From Chondrus crispus (taxonomy: Eukaryota > Rhodophyta > Florideophyceae > Gigartinales > Gigartinaceae): a DNA stretch of 64,000 nt. The notes beneath the pieces were generated by a model that saw only the letters and a list, made by a program, of their open reading frames with translations, was not told where the DNA came from and searched no databases. The position numbers and the translations under genes were made by a program. Where the stretch lies: NCBI RefSeq assembly GCF_000350225.1, contig NW_005178965.1:1-64000 (forward strand), read 5' to 3'. Below are positions 30,816 to 39,756 of this stretch, piece after piece (within the stretch, counting starts at the first letter, position 1; every line of letters begins with the position of its first letter).

Positions 30816-31642
30816 CTCCCTCCTCCACACACGCTCGCAATCCTCTCCATGCCATACTCAACGACGCGGTTCAAGGCTTCCTCATCCACGTGCGGCTCTA
30901 TATAGTACAGCGTCTCCCCCGCATACATGGACACGCTCTTGCGCCGGCTGGCAAACACTTTATCCACATTAACCCAGACAGTAATACTCGAGTTCCTTGT
31001 AATCGCGAAGCCCAGGCCAGCTTCGCCCGGCGCGAAGCCCGGCTGAAACGCAATTGGCAGCTGGCACGCTGCGAACTCGACGAGGGCGGAGTCGCGCGGC
31101 CCCAGCTGGAGCGGGACGAGTGCGCAGCGATGGCTGATGCGAGTGGCGCGCACGGGCGGCGCGGCGGGGTGTGCAAAGCCGAGGGCAACACCGGCGAAGC
31201 GGGCCGCGGACGCGGAGAGCGCGGCGTCGCGGCTCAGCGTGACGGCGACCGAGGCGATGGACACGAGCGGGGCGACGGCGAGCAGGAGCAGCAGGCGCAG
31301 CGCGGCGCGGAGCGGGACTTGGTGGTGGTGGCGCGCGACGGTGACGCGGCGGAGCGCTTGGCGTCCGTGGTGCAGGCGAGTGAGGGAGTCGTGACGCAGC
31401 ACGCTAGCGAGCACGGACAGCGGAGAGGAGTTTCGGACGAGGAGGAGTGTGTGCACGGAGGAGAGGGAGGCAGTGCGCGCGGGCTTGAGCGAGAGGAGAA
31501 GCGAGAGGAGCAGCGAGGTGAGATGGTAGGAGAGGAGCGTGATGACGAAGGCGATGGCGAGCAGGTTGGGAAGAGGGGCGCGGAGCTCGCGCGTGAGGAA
31601 GGGGGGGGTCGAGGCGTACGTGAGGAGGCCGTCGCGGATCAT
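30185..31642 (-). CDS. Multi-span membrane protein, family member 1
   Basis: A 485-residue protein with about three predicted membrane segments. The first is near residues 25-52 (LLAIAFVITLLSYHLTSLL), the second near 112-135 (LRLLLLLAVAPLVSIASVA), and the third near residue 370 (LEALAVVTAVVLLMRVLVAL). The last is followed by GNNDVATGVDRLVRE and RCCD. The region between the second and third segments is long, charged and probably extra-membrane. It is paralogous to the 33319-34620 protein, sharing position of segments, LSYxLT, LKPA, LxRD, NNDV and CCD. GC-rich coding sequence. The final third is duplicated in the left repeat arm. No known family is recognised; location is presumably the plasma or an internal membrane. 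Confidence 0.75.
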   Translation of the reverse strand: MIRDGLLTYASTPPFLTRELRAPLPNLLAIAFVITLLSYHLTSLLLSLLLSLKPARTASLSSVHTLLLVRNSSPLSVLASVLRHDSLTRLHHGRQALRRVTVARHHHQVPLRAALRLLLLLAVAPLVSIASVAVTLSRDAALSASAARFAGVALGFAHPAAPPVRATRISHRCALVPLQLGPRDSALVEFAACQLPIAFQPGFAPGEAGLGFAITRNSSITVWVNVDKVFASRRKSVSMYAGETLYYIEPHVDEEALNRVVEYGMERIASVCGGGREGERDQRVQYPEEDGQEHVVGVLRPCEVETDERAMELAAGILNDVGRFITFVETERLMVAEYRLTFEEGGVPALPFWDGGRIALVMRRSRYVALEALAVVTAVVLLMRVLVALVGNNDVATGVDRLVRERLGFRCCDFLLGEKEMVEFACKSQTGGVAHLGLPMADMPRVESFAGGVIGVERIGNLDSSLVGASTGENSLDDDTMPLAD

Positions 31643-31904
31643 GGCGGAGAAGGGGCCGCGCCGGGCGGTTGGGAGGGAGGCATTGCGACGGGGGGAGTGG
31701 GGGGACGAGGAAGGGGGGGTTGACTAGAGGCGGGAATGACGGCGGGGAGGGGATATATTGTTGCTGTTGCGGGCGGTGGGACGGGGGAGAGGCACGTTCT
31801 GACCGGACGGTGTTGGTTAGGGCTGGGGAACATGGATATGCTCATGCATGTTCTGCAGATAGGGAATGCGATTTCTCGAAACCCGTTGGCAACTCCCGTT
31901 GAGC

Positions 31905-32000
31905 GTCACGTGTCGAGCCGAGATATCCTCAGCACAGATCCTCTGCACAGATCCTTACAGCACAGTACACCTGTACTGGACAGTCCACGTAAGAGCATTG
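31905..32000 (-). repeat. Second copy of interspersed repeat R1
   Basis: Reverse-complement match to about 7836-7915. An isolated fragment about 260 bp upstream of the membrane protein gene start. Confidence 0.55.
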
Positions 32001-32323
32001 TAAGGTTGCAGAGGAGAGCACGACCATGATTCGTACGTTGAAGAGCTCAATGATATGCATGAGGAGATTGCGGTTGAGTTAGTACTTGTTGCTACACAAG
32101 CACGCTCGTTGAGAGTCAATGTGAATGGCATACCTGCACTCCACTACATAATTGACGCCCGCGCTCTGATCATTGAAAAACAAGGGAATGAAGAGCAAAG
32201 ATGTTACTAATCTGGCAGTCTGAGAAGGGGAGCGAGAAACGCCGGTACTTACCTGGTGAAAGATCGGAGTGGGGACTCACACAGACGGCGAAGGGCTTAT
32301 GAGATGGGAATAGACATGAGCTT

Positions 32324-32423
32324 NNNNNNNNNNNNNNNNNNNNNNNNNNNNNNNNNNNNNNNNNNNNNNNNNNNNNNNNNNNNNNNNNNNNNNNNNNNNN
32401 NNNNNNNNNNNNNNNNNNNNNNN
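32324..32423. other. Assembly gap of 100 N
   Basis: Exactly 100 undetermined bases, the usual placeholder for a gap of unknown size. The right edge begins in a third copy of the inverted-repeat sequence. Confidence 0.99.
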
Positions 32424-32661
32424 GTAGGGAGACCCCTATTGATCGAACTGGCACTACTTTTAGTCAAAATAATTGTTCCATGGAGAGCGCAGAAGTGCAA
32501 TGACTTTCAGCGACAGAAGGGGTCATTAGATCGCGCTAGAAACGCATCAGGGGGCGGCCGTCAATCTTTTCTATTTTATTTTGGAAAGTGTCTGAAGGAC
32601 TAACCACCAGTTGCTGGAACGCAGTATAGTTTCGTTCTTTGTCGAACTCTGGAACTCGTCC
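32424..32661 (+). repeat. Third copy of part of the inverted-repeat arm
   Basis: About 238 bp, apparently identical to 19289-19526 and therefore also to the right arm in reverse. It starts at the gap edge and ends in unique sequence. Confidence 0.85.
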
Positions 32662-33318
32662 TTACAATGCTGTCGAGACTCTCGACAGATGAAGCCTTTC
32701 CTCAATACTGTCGCACGTGTCGTGCTACACACCTCTCGTATTCGCACATTTGGCTCCAAAGCCAAGTTGGCACGAGTTCATTGTGCGTGCGCTCAGATCG
32801 CGTAAAGAACTATTCAACGCTCCGTACCCTTCTCCTGTACATGGAACAATCAGCACCCTTCCCACTTAACAACGAATCTCCACGATGCGCATGAAAGCGA
32901 ACACAGGCGTTGGGTCTTTGCTCCGTCCGGTCACTGTAAGAGAACCACGAAGCAGAATACGTGTATCAGCGAGATCTGTCAAAATCTGACAGATTGCACT
33001 CATCTTAGCTTCTAGATTGGCTATGACTGGAACAATCGGGGAAGGGTCTATGGACAAATCAATGACAATAAGCGGGAACGTAGGAATTCGAAGTCCGCCG
33101 TTGCAGCTTCTCTTCAGTGCTGAGAATGCAATACGCCATTCAGTTGAAGAGAGTCCTGAGAAATGTTTCGAAGGAGAGTGTTGTGCATTTCCCTCTTGAA
33201 CAGCAACGGGGGCGTTAGATATCCAAAGCCAATAATATAGAGACTGAATGATTCTAAAGGGGGCGGACGAGGGGAAAGTAGAGAGAGAAAATGAACCTCC
33301 AAAGATGGGGTAACTGCT

Positions 33319-34620
33319 TTACTTATTCTGCGCCGCAACAACGCGACACCTGTCGCTGTACAGCACCGTGTCGCTGCTCGGCAGCATCGAATCACAACAC
33401 GGCCATGCGGCCATCTCCTTGACCATAATCTCCACCGCCGCGTAAACATCGTTGTTCGTCACCATCTTGACCACGAGCCTTGCTGCCGTCACCGCTGCAG
33501 TCATGAGCCCCAGCACGGCCACGCTCACAAACGTTTCGTGCCTGCTCACATACGACAACCCCCGCCCGTTAAAGTAACGAACCGCCCCAGCCTCCACATC
33601 CTCCACGCGCGCCACCTCCAGCTCCTCGCTTTCCACCAGTGTCAGACGGCGGGTCATGTGTGCAACGGCTGTTGAGGCCCCGTAGGCAGTCATCCCCGTC
33701 TCTGTGCACTTTGCTTGCTGAGTCACCACCATCCCCCCTTCTCGTGTCCCCGTCACCACCGCATCGCCCACGGCCTCGGTGGTCGCCGCACGACATGTCC
33801 GCTTCAGTATGTCCTGCCCCGTCCCCACCACCGATTTGAGGTCGTCCGCCGTGACCGCTGTCCGGATTTTGTACACACGCTCTTGTATCGCCATCTCGGC
33901 AGACCCGAACTGTTCTGTCTTTGACCCCTGCATCAGCACGCGCATCCACAGCTGCCCTGCCCGGTCCACCTCCACCTGCACCCTTGAGCGCGAAAAGGGT
34001 GACTGTCGTATTCCATGATGCGTGTACGTACAAAATAAAAAGCTCGCCAGCGCAGTTTCCCCCCTGCCCACGTCTTGCGCATATCGCGTGCACAACGGCA
34101 TCAAAAGCTCTTCCCTTACATCTGTGTTGTTGTCAAACGACACCCCGAAAGCGACGCCCCCAAATTTCGCCTCTTCAAACGTGACCACGCTGTCTCGTTC
34201 CAAGCTCAGCACGATGGCCACCAGATTGGTGACAGGAGCTACCAGCAACAGCACCAAGAGCTTAGGCGCAATGGACGGGATCTGTCGTGGGCGAGTGTCC
34301 TGTACGGCTAGTGCGTTTGGGCACTCAGCCCTGAAGCCGTGAAAATGCCACCGCGCGAGCGTAGGGTTGCGCAACAGCGCTGCCGCAATGGCAAGGGGGG
34401 ATGCTTCATCTGCAAGCAATTGCACGTACAGGTTGCGGATAGAGACCCAGCCTGCGGGCTTCAAGCCAACACATAGATCGAATATGGCCGCCGTCAACTG
34501 ATACGAGAGGATTGTGGTGAGAATTGCAACGGTGAAGGCGTGCAGGACCGGAGACGACGACTCCCATGTCCAAAAAGTTTGCGCGGCGAACGGATGGGTG
34601 AGAGTTCCGTTGGCGATCAT
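33319..34620 (-). CDS. Multi-span membrane protein, family member 2
   Basis: A 433-residue paralogue of the 30185-31642 protein. Membrane segments are near residues 26-52 (LHAFTVAILTTILSYQLTAA), 118-142 (LLVLLLVAPVTNLVAIVL) and 365-390 (VSVAVLGLMTAAVTAARLVV). The last is followed by TNNDVYAAVEIMVKE and CCD. Shared landmarks are LSYxLTxxxF/L, GLKPA, L-x-R-D after segment 2, and FGGVAFG/FAGVALG. The ATG at 34620 aligns with the start of the other member (MIANG versus MIRDG). Both genes point the same way about 1.7 kb apart with the gap between, so they look like a local duplication. The function is unknown. Confidence 0.78.
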   Translation of the reverse strand: MIANGTLTHPFAAQTFWTWESSSPVLHAFTVAILTTILSYQLTAAIFDLCVGLKPAGWVSIRNLYVQLLADEASPLAIAAALLRNPTLARWHFHGFRAECPNALAVQDTRPRQIPSIAPKLLVLLLVAPVTNLVAIVLSLERDSVVTFEEAKFGGVAFGVSFDNNTDVREELLMPLCTRYAQDVGRGETALASFLFCTYTHHGIRQSPFSRSRVQVEVDRAGQLWMRVLMQGSKTEQFGSAEMAIQERVYKIRTAVTADDLKSVVGTGQDILKRTCRAATTEAVGDAVVTGTREGGMVVTQQAKCTETGMTAYGASTAVAHMTRRLTLVESEELEVARVEDVEAGAVRYFNGRGLSYVSRHETFVSVAVLGLMTAAVTAARLVVKMVTNNDVYAAVEIMVKEMAAWPCCDSMLPSSDTVLYSDRCRVVAAQNK

Positions 34621-35728
34621 GAGGGCAAGGGATCGAGTTGCAGCGTTCGGGCGCGGTGATGGAGACTTGACGGCACAGGCTTAATCGGCATGCATAGAAC
34701 AATCAAGAGAACGAGCTCGGCTCAAACTTGAAAGGTCAGATTGTGCCCGGGGTCCTTCAGTTGCGTCGGGTAAAGAAAGTTGAAGGCCCGTGCCGAATTC
34801 AGAGTCATCAGGGAAGGCATCATTAGTGCCCCAGGGCTTCAAACTCATTGCAAAGGGCGAGCGAGAAAGGGCTTTCAAGTGAGGTGAAGGCGGCGTAAGG
34901 CGTTGCGAGCTATCGCGCAAGGAAGTAAGGGAGAAAAGGCAGCCATGCAGGGCGAGAGTGGGTCTGGGCTAGTTGAAGCCGCAGATCAAAACTTGCGCGC
35001 GCTTGTTGGGGATTTCGCGGTATGGAATGCGATGTGATGGGTGCGCAGTGCGTACTGTTCAGTACGTGTTGAGGAGCGCAGCCGGCAACGAGGGTGGCTC
35101 AACGACGTCATTGCAGGTCACGATGCGTTACTGAGACAGTCTTCACTTAATGTGCCAAACGCAAAGCCTTCTTCCATGAGCTGGTTTGGAGCCGGCTCCA
35201 CACCTCTTCGTTGTGCCTAAGGCTCAATCCAAATGCGCCCGCATGCGTGCACCGGTAGGCGGACGATTTCGCAAAATGCATCTTCCTCGGCCTGCCGCCG
35301 TCGACGAGGTCAGACTCTTCACGATGGGAGTCCGGCAATGGGAATTTTTACAGTAGATTTCGGCGACAGTTCAAGCTGTCAGACCTCACTGCAGATACCG
35401 TCATGATTCGTCATTTCTCGCAGGGCTCCATCTTAGTCTGCAAGGGTCGAACCACTGTTCTGGCGGGTGCACCCCATTAGGTAAAGCAGAAATTTTCATA
35501 TTGTTCCTTAGAGGGAAAGCCTTGGGAATCAGTTCAACCTTGTTCCTTTCAGCGGGTGAACAATCGAAGGCAGGAGTACAGGAGCATATAAACAAGGGTG
35601 CTTGTCTTTCTTTTGCGGAGGAGACTTGCACTTATCATTCATGCGTGACTTCACCCACACTACTCACAAGAAGGCGCCTTTTCAAGAAAACGTTTTTGCA
35701 CCCGAGAGAGAAACCTTACTCGAGAAAA
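34621..35728. other. Intergenic, nothing recognised
   Basis: Divergent intergenic region between the membrane protein gene (minus) and the secreted protein gene (plus). Only short incidental frames are seen, with no repeat shared with the rest of the window. Confidence 0.5.
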
Positions 35729-36517
35729 ATGAAAGCAGGAGCCGTCAAGACAAAACAACTGATCGCTTTTATTCTGCTTGGCTACGCGTCCGCATCGTTC
35801 CTCCGAAAGCCTACTCACGAACCGTTGACATTACCGTACATTTCTCTTCGAGGGCGATTCACCAAGCAGTCTGACCCATCCCTACTTCCGTCAGATGCAA
35901 GAAACACAGTGCAACGTTCGGTGTTCAAATCGGCAAACACGAAGATGGTGAGGGCTGGCGATAACAATGTTACCGTTTCGTTTCAATCAAGTGGCCGTCT
36001 CAACTTTTCGTTCAACATCACTGCTATTCCAGCGGATTCACTTGCTAAGAGCGACGCACTTCTGCTAAACAGAATTCGCGACGACCAAATTGATGAATAC
36101 ATGTCTCTTCGCGCAAAATTTAACGGTGACCTGCAGATGCCATTTTTAAGTTGGTGCGGAGTAATTATGAACCGGTTAGGGCAGGCAACATACAACGAAG
36201 ACCGAGATACAGCTCAAATCCGAACCCATAAGGAGATTGAAGCTGTTAGGTCAATTCTTGAGGAAGCAAAACCGAGAAACTTGACCCTGTCTGGGACGAG
36301 GACGTTGGTCTCTGATAGTTTCATCCCGAAAACCTATCACGCCTATATCAGAGAAGCTGAGGTAGAGCTGTTGAGCGGTGCCACCGTCCGTATCATTTCT
36401 TCATCACGTTTCGATGTTGAAATGAAGTCTACGGCTTCATCTCCAAACGACCCAAGACAAAGTGATGTGGAAATCGGTGCTGACACCTACGAAATTGTGC
36501 AAAACGTTATTATCTAA
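35729..36517 (+). CDS. Secreted or lumenal glycoprotein of unknown function
   Basis: 262 residues from the ATG at 35729. The frame is open further upstream to 35501, but the chosen start gives a classic signal peptide, MKAGAVKTK followed by QLIAFILLGYASASF. The mature part has four N-glycosylation sequons (NVT, NFS, NIT, NLT). It is rich in beta-type alternation (VTVSFQSSGRLNFSFNI) and has no further membrane segment. No family is recognised. Codon use and lack of stops make it a likely real host gene. It ends in IVQNVII. Confidence 0.7.
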   Translation: MKAGAVKTKQLIAFILLGYASASFLRKPTHEPLTLPYISLRGRFTKQSDPSLLPSDARNTVQRSVFKSANTKMVRAGDNNVTVSFQSSGRLNFSFNITAIPADSLAKSDALLLNRIRDDQIDEYMSLRAKFNGDLQMPFLSWCGVIMNRLGQATYNEDRDTAQIRTHKEIEAVRSILEEAKPRNLTLSGTRTLVSDSFIPKTYHAYIREAEVELLSGATVRIISSSRFDVEMKSTASSPNDPRQSDVEIGADTYEIVQNVII

Positions 36518-37420
36518 AAGCCGTTTCAACAGGTGTGGATAGCTCAACACTGTACCCAGCGAATGTAGCGACCTGCTGACGGTGAGAGAACGGAAAGATG
36601 TCGTGTAAAGAACTGTTTGTAGATCGAATCCTGAATATGCAACAAGTTGATGTGAACTACATATGTTTTCGCCATACGTATTTGTTGTTCTCTTGTATTC
36701 ACAGATCGTTATATATAGAGTTCATAAACGCTTCTGTTGTCTTCTGTACCCGTGTGAGTTTATTTCTCGAAGTATACATGAGTTGAAGGGACCAAGGCTT
36801 TTGCATTGGTCAAAAGCTCAGAGACAAAGAAGCTCAATTACTGTACCATTGAAAATTTTCATGTCTTGGCCGATATTGAGCAAGAATGGTGATGAGAAAC
36901 TGTTCTCTTTTCTTGCACCATTGCCACAAGCGTAGTTTATTTTACCGTACCCTTAGGGTACTGTCGTCAGGTACTTGCAAGCTTAAGTGCTTCACGAGAA
37001 TAGGACATCCTTTCCGATGCGCACTATGCCCTGTAGGCGAAACGTTACAAATCTAAGAACAAGGCAATATCTCCTTAAAGTCGAATACTTTCAGCTGGGT
37101 GCATGCCGAGTGCTTTCAGCGGATATGCTCTAGCTAGCAATAGGGACCTGAGATACATGAAATCTTCAAGTTGGAGAAACTGTTCCCTGGTGACACAACA
37201 CCCTCTCTGGTGGCTACGGGGAAATCCTCGGCTTTGCTCGAGACTAAAACTTGCCTGTTTTCACGACAAAATGTGATTCCTACTAGTTTAGCAAGAGCGA
37301 AAAGTGCGCACCCGCGGAGTGTTAAGGTAAAGTTCACAAAGCCAATAATGCGAATGCGCGTAGTGGATGCCATTCTTAAAATTTGAGAGATTGACTCAAG
37401 CTTCGCTTGAGGGTTTGTTA
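36518..37420. other. Intergenic, nothing recognised
   Basis: No convincing gene. Short frames near 36598-36786 and 37171-37386 have no recognisable features. Confidence 0.45.
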
Positions 37421-37515
37421 CTGTCATGCAGGGAATGATAACCACTGAGCAAAAGGGGAGGTGCCGTTGGCCAACGACGGGAGAGAGGAATGACTGGGAG
37501 TCATATGAAGGAATC
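37421..37515 (+). repeat. Direct repeat copy 1
   Basis: Begins TGTCATGCAGGGAATGATAA and is nearly identical to 37960-38062. It contains a sequence resembling a tRNA A-box on the minus strand. Confidence 0.8.
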
Positions 37516-37764
37516 AGCAGAGAAGGAAGCATCGCAAAGTGGGAATGAGCAGACGAGTTCAATGAATGAGTTGAAGGAATCACCACAGTCCCCCTGAACT
37601 CGTATGTGAGTGACTAAAAGAGAAGGAATGCCGGGTTCTTGACTTGAAAGTATGAGCGCAGGTGTACCATGAACCTGAAGGTTTTTGATGCGTGTTGGTG
37701 ACGTCTTACAGTGCGGGTGGACCTTGGAACCTGAAAAATGAGGTTTTTTGCATCATCTGAATAC

Positions 37765-37885
37765 GTCGGGTGTGGGACGTGTCGGCTTGTGAGGGGTTGC
37801 TTCTAACAACGTCGGGTGGTTGACGTGTGAGCTTGTGAGGGGTTGCTTCTAACAACGTCGGGTGGTTGACGTGTGAGCTTGTGAT
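37765..37885 (+). repeat. 46-bp tandem repeat, about 2.6 copies
   Basis: Units start at 37765, 37811 and 37857 (GTCGGGTG...). The second copy and the truncated third appear identical to each other over their shared length; the first differs at several positions. Confidence 0.85.
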
Positions 37886-37904
37886 TGGGTAGTGTGGGAA
37901 GGAG

Positions 37905-37995
37905 GTGTACGGTGGGATTCGAACTCGCGTGCGCAGCAGTAGAATGAGGCCCATAACCTGTCATGCAGGGAATGATAACCACTGAGCAAAAGGGG
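37905..37995 (-). tRNA. Degenerate tRNA-like sequence (possible SINE head)
   Basis: On the minus strand, TTGCTCAGTGGTTATCA resembles a tRNA A-box/D-arm and GAGTTCGAATCCC is a canonical T-loop/B-box. They are about 65 bp apart, longer than in a normal tRNA. The T-stem and acceptor stem do not pair properly and no anticodon arm folds cleanly, so I regard it as a tRNA-derived repeat or pseudogene. Confidence 0.3.
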
Positions 37996-38062
37996 AGGTG
38001 CCGTTGGCCAACGACGGGAGAGAGGAATGACTGGGAGTCATATGCAGGAATCACCACAGTTA
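37960..38062 (+). repeat. Direct repeat copy 2
   Basis: Second copy of the 37421-37515 repeat, directly upstream of and overlapping the frame of the next gene. Confidence 0.8.
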
Positions 38063-39024
38063 CCATCGGCTCAGGAAAAAGGTACAATTCAGACAATTCA
38101 ATTCTGAACTTTTTACTTCAGGCGCAACAAAGTGCAGCAGCCCGCACATACTGGCAAAAGAACCTTTGGGAGTCGTTTCCTGATCCAGCTGACCACAGCA
38201 CCGCAAGCATACGCAGACGAGTCAGGTATAATTCCTTCCTTTCCCCGGGTGCTACATCCTTCCTCACTGCCCACCCAGCTGCTACGTCTCGCGTTCACAA
38301 TGCCACGTGGGCCACGATGCTCCGACGCCACCTAGATGCTCACGTCACACAAGATTCCGTCTCCCCGCTGCGTTGCTCCCATTGCTCTAAACCGATGGAC
38401 ACCAGAGGCGACCATGCTACTATATGTCGCCACGGTTTCGGCATGGTACACCGACATAACACCGTCCGGAATGTCTTTGCCCGACAAGTCTTCCGTCCAG
38501 CTGGTCTGGCCTACTCCCTCGAGGTCCCGTTTCTCATACCCAATACCGCTGCACGCCCTGCCGACATACTCGTACAGCCCTCGCCGCCTCCTCCCGGTCT
38601 GCTTCCAGATAAGCCAACGGCTTATGATCTCACTATTGGCAGCCCGTTTCGTAAAGGCGTGTTGTACCAAGCCGCGCGCCACAGTGCTGGAGCCGCCGAA
38701 GCAGGCGCGTATCGCAAGCGCAAGGCCCTCGACCGCACCATCCGCAACGCTCTGCTTATCGAGGACCACGGTCCTCCCCCGTCCCTGGACTGGCACTTTC
38801 AACCACTGTCCTTCGACACTCTGGGTGCGCCCTCACAATCCACGCTTCAAGTCATAGACGCTCATGCAAAACTGATCGCTCTCCGCAGCTCCTGCACGAT
38901 AGCAACTGCAAAGTCACGCATTCACCAACGCCTGAGCTTTGCCATATGGTCCAGTGTCGCTGCAGCTATCCTTTCTCGCCTACCGACACACGTTGCGGAC
39001 ATCACGTACCCGATAGAAGTATAA
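37963..39024 (+). pseudogene. C-terminal zinc and nuclease-like domain of an RT-containing retroelement protein
   Basis: A 353-codon frame whose first 30 or so codons are repeat sequence, so the true start is unknown. Around residues 135-165, CSHCSKPMDTRGDHATIC followed by HRHNTVRNVF matches the C-x-x-C...GDHA-x-x-C...RHN module found downstream of the RT domain in many eukaryotic retroelement proteins. Next come SLEVPFL, RPADILVQ and AYDLTIGSP, an E...D...D pattern compatible with a PD-(D/E)XK-like nuclease fold. The RT domain itself is absent, so this is a 5'-truncated fragment, as expected of target-primed retroelements. A host-domesticated gene is less likely. Confidence 0.55.
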
Positions 39025-39040
39025 TTCACCTTCATATCTG

Positions 39041-39287
39041 CTAGTGTATCTGTAAGCGCACCCCTTCTGCATTGATAAATTTGCCAACCAGGTACAATTC
39101 CACAGCTCGGTCCAGGGTGCCCACATCAATTTCGAGAAGCTCAAGCATTTGAAGGTTCACACCACCATTATACTTTTCCTTGAGGGCTTGATACCGGCTT
39201 GATACCGCACGAGCTCTGAGGATGAAAGCGTCTCAACAAAGAGATCGTCGCTCATGTCGATTCTTGCTGCATCAATAGCTCTGTCAG
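39041..39287 (-). pseudogene. 3' end of an unidentified gene cut by retrotransposon insertion
   Basis: On the minus strand coding-like sequence (AIDAARIDMSDDLFVETLSS, then EIDVGTLDRAVELYLVGK) ends at TAG 39043-39041. An imperfect 11-bp tandem duplication (GGTATCAAGCC) near 39195 shifts the frame. The upstream continuation (HKPYVNFTD) lies on the far side of the retrotransposon at about 44942-44970. It is preceded by TTCCTGCAG, a plausible 3' splice site. The gene is unknown. Confidence 0.4.
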
Positions 39288-39716
39288 TGTAGACGCTCAG
39301 ATCTCTTGTGAAACACGCGAACCCCGACTCATACAGTACACATGTAGATGAACAAGCTACGGTATCTGATTGGCCGCGCGCAGTATGATTGAGAAAGACA
39401 ATTGGAGGATCAGGGGCGGTGCTCCTTGAGTATACCGCATGATCCGATTTGGTGTCAGTACCACCAGGTCCCTTTCGCTTCACCACCGCGGGTGCCATCC
39501 CTAGCATTTCGTCTCACGATTCCCTCATATGCTAGGAGAACAAAAAACAGCGAACTAAAGAACTAGCAGCTAACAGCTAACGAAAAAAGGCCTTTTCCCA
39601 GCCAAGTGACGTCCCCTTCAGATAACGTCCTACAGGGCTACATCCGCAGACCTCTATTTGCGCCTGTATCCCACATTGCGTAGGCGTGCTCTGGCGTTTT
39701 CCCGTCGACGTCTCTA
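39288..39716 (+). repeat. 5' LTR of intact Ty3 element
   Basis: Starts TGTAGACGCTCAG and ends GACGTCTCTA (TG...TA rather than TG...CA). Short imperfect terminal inverted repeat, TGTAGACG against CGTCTCTA. Confidence 0.93.
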
Positions 39717-39728
39717 GAAATTTCTATC

Positions 39729-39746
39729 TGGCCAGAAGACTTCGAG
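39729..39746 (+). promoter_or_regulatory. Possible primer-binding site
   Basis: TGGCCAGAAGACTTCGAG begins 12 bp after the LTR. The leading TGG fits pairing to a tRNA CCA end, but the spacing of the TCGA-like T-loop complement is not canonical, so the assignment is tentative. Confidence 0.3.
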
Positions 39747-39756
39747 ACTACGCTGT

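Noticed and set aside
30761..31723. A 320-codon plus-strand frame opposite the membrane protein gene
   Set aside because: Composition is Arg/Gly/Glu low complexity and mirrors the GC-rich antisense gene, which has membrane segments and a paralogue.
37765..37885. CRISPR-like array
   Set aside because: The 46-bp units are directly abutting tandem copies without spacers in a eukaryotic context.
37905..37995. A functional tRNA gene
   Set aside because: T-stem and acceptor stem do not pair and the anticodon arm is unclear; only the A-box- and B-box-like parts are convincing.
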